The notes under the pieces: generated by a model
The model's database searches: none
Seen by the model: the letters and a program-made list of their open reading frames with translations, nothing else
Told to the model about the DNA's origin: nothing
NCBI GenBank assembly: GCA_034933245.1
Contig: JAYFNX010000004.1
Span: forward strand, 1-64,000
Source of the DNA: Pelethousia sp034933245
GTDB lineage: Bacteria > Bacillota > Clostridia > Christensenellales > CAG-138
Length of the DNA: 64,000 nucleotides
Reading direction: 5' to 3'
Shown: one piece after another, positions 60,456 through 64,000 of the stretch
Numbering within the stretch: the first letter of the stretch is position 1
Layout: each line of letters starts with the position of its first letter
Made by a program: the position numbers and the translations under genes

Positions 60456-61526
60456 ATGACCAAGAAAATTATCGCGTTGATGATGATTCTGGCGCTGGCT
60501 ATGTCTTTTGTAGCCTGCACTGGCGCCACCGAAGCTACTGCAACCGAAGAAACCCCTGCAACTGAAGAAGCCGCGGCTGAAGCCCCCGCAGCTGCCGAGG
60601 AAACTGTTACGCTTTCCCTTGCGCACATTCGCCCCGAGGGTTCCTCCGCAGATATCGCCATCAAGGCGTTTGCGGCGGAAGCTACTGAACTGAGCGGCGG
60701 CACGCTGCAGTTCGAAATCTATCCCGCTTCGCAGCTCGGCGAGTATACCGTGGTGCAGGAGCGCGTCATGATTGGCGATGTCGATATGCAGATCGCGTCC
60801 ATCGGGACCAACATCGATAAGTTATTTGGTATGTCCAATGCCGCTTACCTATGCAGCAACTGGGAAGAGGCAAAGGTCGTATTTTCCGAAGGCAGCCCGC
60901 TGATCGAAGCGTACAGGGCCAAGCTTGATGAGTATGGGCTTACCTATCTCTGCGGTTATCCGCTTTACTTCGGCGGCATTGCTTTGGCGGTTGATCCTGT
61001 GGATCCGACCAACCCAAACGCCAGCAACGGCATCAAGATTCGGGTGCCTTCCATGACCACCTTTGAAAAGTGCGCGGAGACCCTTGGCTATCTGGCTACG
61101 CCTCTCGCCTCTTCCGAGACCTTCACCGCGATCCAAACCGGCGTTGTTGACGGCGCAATCGGCATGGGCGCCGAGGGTTATTATAGCAACATGGCGGATC
61201 TGATCAAGTATTATCTGCCCATCAACGATCACTTTGAACAGTGGTATATGTATATTAACAGCGAAAAGTTTAACGCCCTTTCTCAAAACCAGCAGGAAGC
61301 GCTGACCACCGCTGCCGCGAATCTTCAGGCCAAACGCTGGGAGACTGCGGAAGCCGAAACGGCCGAATATGAGCAGAAGTTTCGGGATGCCGGCACCGAA
61401 GTCGTCGAGTTTACCGATGAACAGCTTGCGGCATTCGCCGCGGCCGTCCGTGAGAAGGTATGGCCTCTGATCTCCGAAGAATACGGCATCGAAATTTGGG
61501 AGCAGGCTACTGCCGCTATTCACTAA
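60456..61526 (+). CDS. TRAP transporter substrate-binding lipoprotein (DctP type)
   Basis: A 356-residue lipoprotein with signal MTKKIIALMMILALAMSF and lipobox FVAC (Cys21), then an Ala/Glu/Thr-rich linker to about residue 48. The DctP domain shows LSLAHIRPEGSSADIAIKAF, FEIYPASQLGEYTVVQERV, IKIRVPSMTTFEKCAETLG and TFTAIQTGVVDGAIG. The Arg in IKIRVP is the usual carboxylate-binding residue, so the solute has a carboxyl group. Ribosome site AGGAAAGGAAGAGAGAAA. Confidence 0.93.
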   Translation: MTKKIIALMMILALAMSFVACTGATEATATEETPATEEAAAEAPAAAEETVTLSLAHIRPEGSSADIAIKAFAAEATELSGGTLQFEIYPASQLGEYTVVQERVMIGDVDMQIASIGTNIDKLFGMSNAAYLCSNWEEAKVVFSEGSPLIEAYRAKLDEYGLTYLCGYPLYFGGIALAVDPVDPTNPNASNGIKIRVPSMTTFEKCAETLGYLATPLASSETFTAIQTGVVDGAIGMGAEGYYSNMADLIKYYLPINDHFEQWYMYINSEKFNALSQNQQEALTTAAANLQAKRWETAEAETAEYEQKFRDAGTEVVEFTDEQLAAFAAAVREKVWPLISEEYGIEIWEQATAAIH

Positions 61527-61565
61527 TACCAAAACGTAACGATACCTTCCCTTTATCCGATTAAA

Positions 61566-61602
61566 TGCGCTTCCGGCATTCGTTCTGGATGCCGGAAGCG
61601 CA
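61566..61602 (+). terminator. Perfect 14-bp hairpin after the TRAP binding-protein gene
   Basis: TGCGCTTCCGGCAT (61566-61579) pairs perfectly with ATGCCGGAAGCGCA (61589-61602). No T tract follows. Probably a partial terminator or 3' stabiliser setting the binding protein above the downstream genes. Confidence 0.6.
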
Positions 61603-61709
61603 CGAGCTGATGTACCGAAAACCCAAGGATAGGCAAGGCTTTCAAGGAAAAGAGACAGGAGAATAAGAACGGAACCTGCTAAGATGCAAAATAAAGAGAG
61701 GCAGCTCGT

Positions 61710-62615
61710 ATGACAGGACTTTCCAACCATATGCGGGGAGTCATAATGATTATTTGCGCAGCATGTAGCTTTTCTGTGATGAATGTGTTTTCCAGATTAG
61801 CAGGAGACGGCGTATCCGCCATGCAAAAAACGTTTTTGCGCAATGCTGTGGCAATCCTTGTTATTTTGGCTATCCTGGCGAGGGAAAAAAAGCCTATTCG
61901 CATACGGAAAGGATGTTTGCCATACCATATTTTGCGTTCTTTGTTCGGAACTTTAGGCGCTATAGGGAATTTTTATGCAGTGGATCATATGATCCTGTCG
62001 GACGCGACTGTTTTAGTGGAGCTTTCCCCTATTTTTATTATCATTTTTTCTGCACTGATTCTCAAGGAGAAAGCGACATGGAGACAGTGGGGAATCATTC
62101 TATTGGCGTTTGTGGGGGCCGCACTCGTTATCAGACCGTCGGGAACGGGGCTTGTCTCAATAGCGGCGCTGGTTGCTTTGAGCGTAGCCGTATTTGCCGG
62201 CGTTGCATATACAATGCTGCGCTTTTTAGGGCTCCGCGGAGAGGATGGATCGATTATTATTCTGTTTTTCTCTGTGTTCTCCTGTGCTGCTTGCCTCCCT
62301 TTTGTGCTGATGGCGTATAAGCCGCTTACGGCGGCACAATTCTTTTTTATGTTGGCGGCATCCATCTTCGGCTGCTGCGGGCAGCTTTCCGTTACAGCCG
62401 CGTATAGATATGCGCCAGCCTCAGAAATATCCGTATTTAATTACTCGTCCGTTGCATTTTCCGCTTTGCTTGGCTGGACGATATTCGGCCAAATAGCCGA
62501 TTCACTCAGCTATTTCGGTTACTGCATCATACTGGCGGCGGTAATGTTGATGTTCCTTGTGAACAGGAAAAAGGCGCGTGAAGAGGCGCATGCGAGGGAA
62601 AATATACAGGTTTAA
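61710..62615 (+). CDS. DMT-superfamily (EamA) transporter
   Basis: A 301-residue membrane protein with ten helices in two EamA repeats. Repeat 1 begins IMIICAACSFSVMNVFSRLA and contains ATVLVELSPIFIIIFSALIL; repeat 2 has SVTAAYRYAPASEISVFNYS. Such proteins usually export amino acids or related metabolites. It follows the TRAP binding-protein gene by 180 nt on the same strand; the ribosome site is AGAGAGGCAGCTCGT. Export of a product made from the imported compound is possible. Confidence 0.9.
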   Translation: MTGLSNHMRGVIMIICAACSFSVMNVFSRLAGDGVSAMQKTFLRNAVAILVILAILAREKKPIRIRKGCLPYHILRSLFGTLGAIGNFYAVDHMILSDATVLVELSPIFIIIFSALILKEKATWRQWGIILLAFVGAALVIRPSGTGLVSIAALVALSVAVFAGVAYTMLRFLGLRGEDGSIIILFFSVFSCAACLPFVLMAYKPLTAAQFFFMLAASIFGCCGQLSVTAAYRYAPASEISVFNYSSVAFSALLGWTIFGQIADSLSYFGYCIILAAVMLMFLVNRKKAREEAHARENIQV

Positions 62616-62736
62616 ACCAGCCGGATCTGCGATTCGGCATATATGTAGAAGGATTGGTGGTATAGGACCGGCAAGGACATGGGTAAAACGTTGACCTTGC
62701 TGGCGATTTACCAAGAATCCATAACTAGGAGGAAAT

Positions 62737-64000
62737 ATGGAAGAAAAATATGAAGAACTCTATGCAATATTAAAAAAAGAAGTTACACCGGCTTTAGGGT
62801 GCACAGGCCCTACGGCTATTGCCTATGTCGCGGCCGAAGCGGCAGCGGCGGTAGGGGGGAAACCGTTGAAAGTCACTCTCAAAGTTGACCGGCATATTGG
62901 CACAAAGAACTGTGATGTAGGCATTCCCAACACAAGGATCGTGGGCAACGAGATCGCCGCGGCATTGGGCGCGCTGGCCGGAGATGCCGCCGCGGGCCTT
63001 AATGTCCTGCACCTGGTGACGGATGCGCAGGAGAAGGAAGCCGAACAGTTCGTGAAGGATGGCAAGGTCGTTGTGGAACCTGACCTTACCACCGAGGTGT
63101 TGGGCTTGTTTATGGATTGTACCGTTGAGACGGATAAGGGCTACGGGCGAGCTGTTGTAGTAAAAACCCATACCAACCTCGTTTACCGCGAAGCCAACGG
63201 TAAGGTACAGGTGGATATACCCTATGACCGCTTGGCATCCATGAACGAAACGCACGACTCCATGGCTAATTACCGCATTGCCGACTTTTATCGCTTTGCA
63301 ACGGAAGCGCCGTTTGAGAAAATCGAGTTCTTGCGTGAAGCTGTAACCATGAATAAAGAGCTCGCAGAGACAATCTTCACAGGGGAAGCCCAGGGAGCCG
63401 GTTTTGCGCTTTCCATGATGAAGCGTGGCAAAGGCAACATGATCCGTAAGGCGGAAGCCCTAACTGCAGCAGGCTCCGAAGCACGCATGGCCGGCCTGTC
63501 TAAGCCGGCTATGAGTTGTGCGACCAGCGGGAATGTAGGGATTACCGCTTCGTTGCCGCTGGTCAGCATGGCCGAGGATTTGGGCAGCAGCGAAGAACAA
63601 CTCTTACGAGCGATAGCCATGAGCTATCTTATGACCATATGTGTAAAGAATCGGATTGGGCGCGTTAGCTCCATGTGCGCTTGTGTTACTGCCGCCTCGC
63701 AGGGGATCACTTCCGGCGCCTGCATGCTGCTTGGGGGATCCCTTGCGGAAATTGAGCGTGCTGTAAAAACTACAATGGTCAATGTGTTTGGCGTTGTTTG
63801 TGACGGCGCACGCCTTGCTTGTGCAATGAAGCTTGCTTCAGCCGCGGGTATCGCCATTGAATGCGCACAAATTGCCATGGACGGATACGAAACGCCTGCC
63901 GGCCAGGGCGTGGTGGGAAAAACAGCGGATGATTCTTTGAATTTTATGGGCTATTTTGCCCAAGAGGGTATGCGGGATTCCGATAGGGCCCTTTGCCGCG
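62737..64000 (+). CDS. L-cysteine desulfidase / serine dehydratase alpha-like enzyme, partial
   Basis: The frame is open from ATG 62737 (TAGGAGGAAAT before it) to the end of the window: 421 codons, close to full family length. It matches the CyuA/UPF0597 family of iron-sulfur enzymes. Cys residues likely to hold the cluster are in ALGCTGP, MSCATSGNVG, VSSMCACV and VVCDGARL. The typical family motif is LGCTEP, so Glu to Gly is a small departure. Family members release sulfide and ammonia from L-cysteine or act on L-serine. Being in the same direction as the TRAP/OCD/DMT genes, it may handle a related amino acid. Confidence 0.88.
   Translation, partial: MEEKYEELYAILKKEVTPALGCTGPTAIAYVAAEAAAAVGGKPLKVTLKVDRHIGTKNCDVGIPNTRIVGNEIAAALGALAGDAAAGLNVLHLVTDAQEKEAEQFVKDGKVVVEPDLTTEVLGLFMDCTVETDKGYGRAVVVKTHTNLVYREANGKVQVDIPYDRLASMNETHDSMANYRIADFYRFATEAPFEKIEFLREAVTMNKELAETIFTGEAQGAGFALSMMKRGKGNMIRKAEALTAAGSEARMAGLSKPAMSCATSGNVGITASLPLVSMAEDLGSSEEQLLRAIAMSYLMTICVKNRIGRVSSMCACVTAASQGITSGACMLLGGSLAEIERAVKTTMVNVFGVVCDGARLACAMKLASAAGIAIECAQIAMDGYETPAGQGVVGKTADDSLNFMGYFAQEGMRDSDRALCR

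Overview
The window looks like a chromosomal segment of an anaerobic, low-to-mid GC Gram-positive bacterium of the class Clostridia. This is judged from strong AGGAGG ribosome sites, a perfect CIRCE element before an Hsp20 gene, butyrate kinase, DUF4317, BMP-type lipoprotein transporters, an RsgI-like anti-sigma factor, an IPKTG sortase signal and a TPP riboswitch. No rRNA, complete tRNA or CRISPR array was found. Genus-level identity cannot be set from the sequence.

Layout. 1-6.7 kb is a graveyard: two insertion-sequence remnants, a secreted GAGIGGG-repeat protein whose third SH3 domain is broken by frameshifts, a decayed HigB/HigA-type toxin-antitoxin pair, a C-terminal piece of an SRAP protein, a 3' half of a serine tRNA and a DUF1097 membrane protein. 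6.7-18.9 kb is a coherent purine-salvage/catabolism locus: a GntR/UTRA regulator, a promoter abutted by a 26-bp palindrome, a BMP-type nucleoside ABC transporter, a small lipoprotein, three xanthine-dehydrogenase subunits, a nucleobase deaminase and adenine deaminase. A second 3' half of a serine tRNA lies just after it, so diverged direct tRNA-Ser scars flank the locus.

19-37 kb is mixed: a methyltransferase and a PadR regulator (both frameshifted; PadR has a promoter embedded in a near-perfect palindrome), an ABC-F ATPase, DUF4317, an orphan Hint-fold protein lacking its catalytic Cys, butyrate kinase, CIRCE-controlled Hsp20, a three-gene operon (esterase, condensation-type acyltransferase, DUF6320), a membrane diguanylate cyclase, a nuclease-like hypothetical, a phytoene-desaturase-like oxidoreductase, DUF503, MarR with a membrane protein, and a Crp/Fnr regulator. 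37.6-43 kb is thiamin salvage: an ECF S component, then a TPP riboswitch with terminator controlling thiM-thiE-HAD-thiD-cytX.

43-55.6 kb is signalling and surface: TetR with an ATC-hydrolase-like protein, an ECF sigma/RsgI-type anti-sigma pair, a lipoprotein, an AgrC/AgrA-like two-component system, an unusual regulator with an excisionase-type HTH at one end and a LuxR-type HTH at the other, and a 1334-residue sortase-anchored GAGIGGG/FN3 surface protein related to the one at 1.5 kb. 55.7-64 kb is a FadR-type regulator and a TRAP-transporter operon that includes an ornithine-cyclodeaminase family enzyme, a DMT exporter and the start of an L-cysteine desulfidase/serine dehydratase-like gene running off the window.

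No wholly new defence or mobile system was seen. The most unusual items are the paired solenoid surface proteins with the two-headed regulator, the tRNA-scar-flanked purine island, the dead Hint protein and the esterase/condensation/DUF6320 operon.
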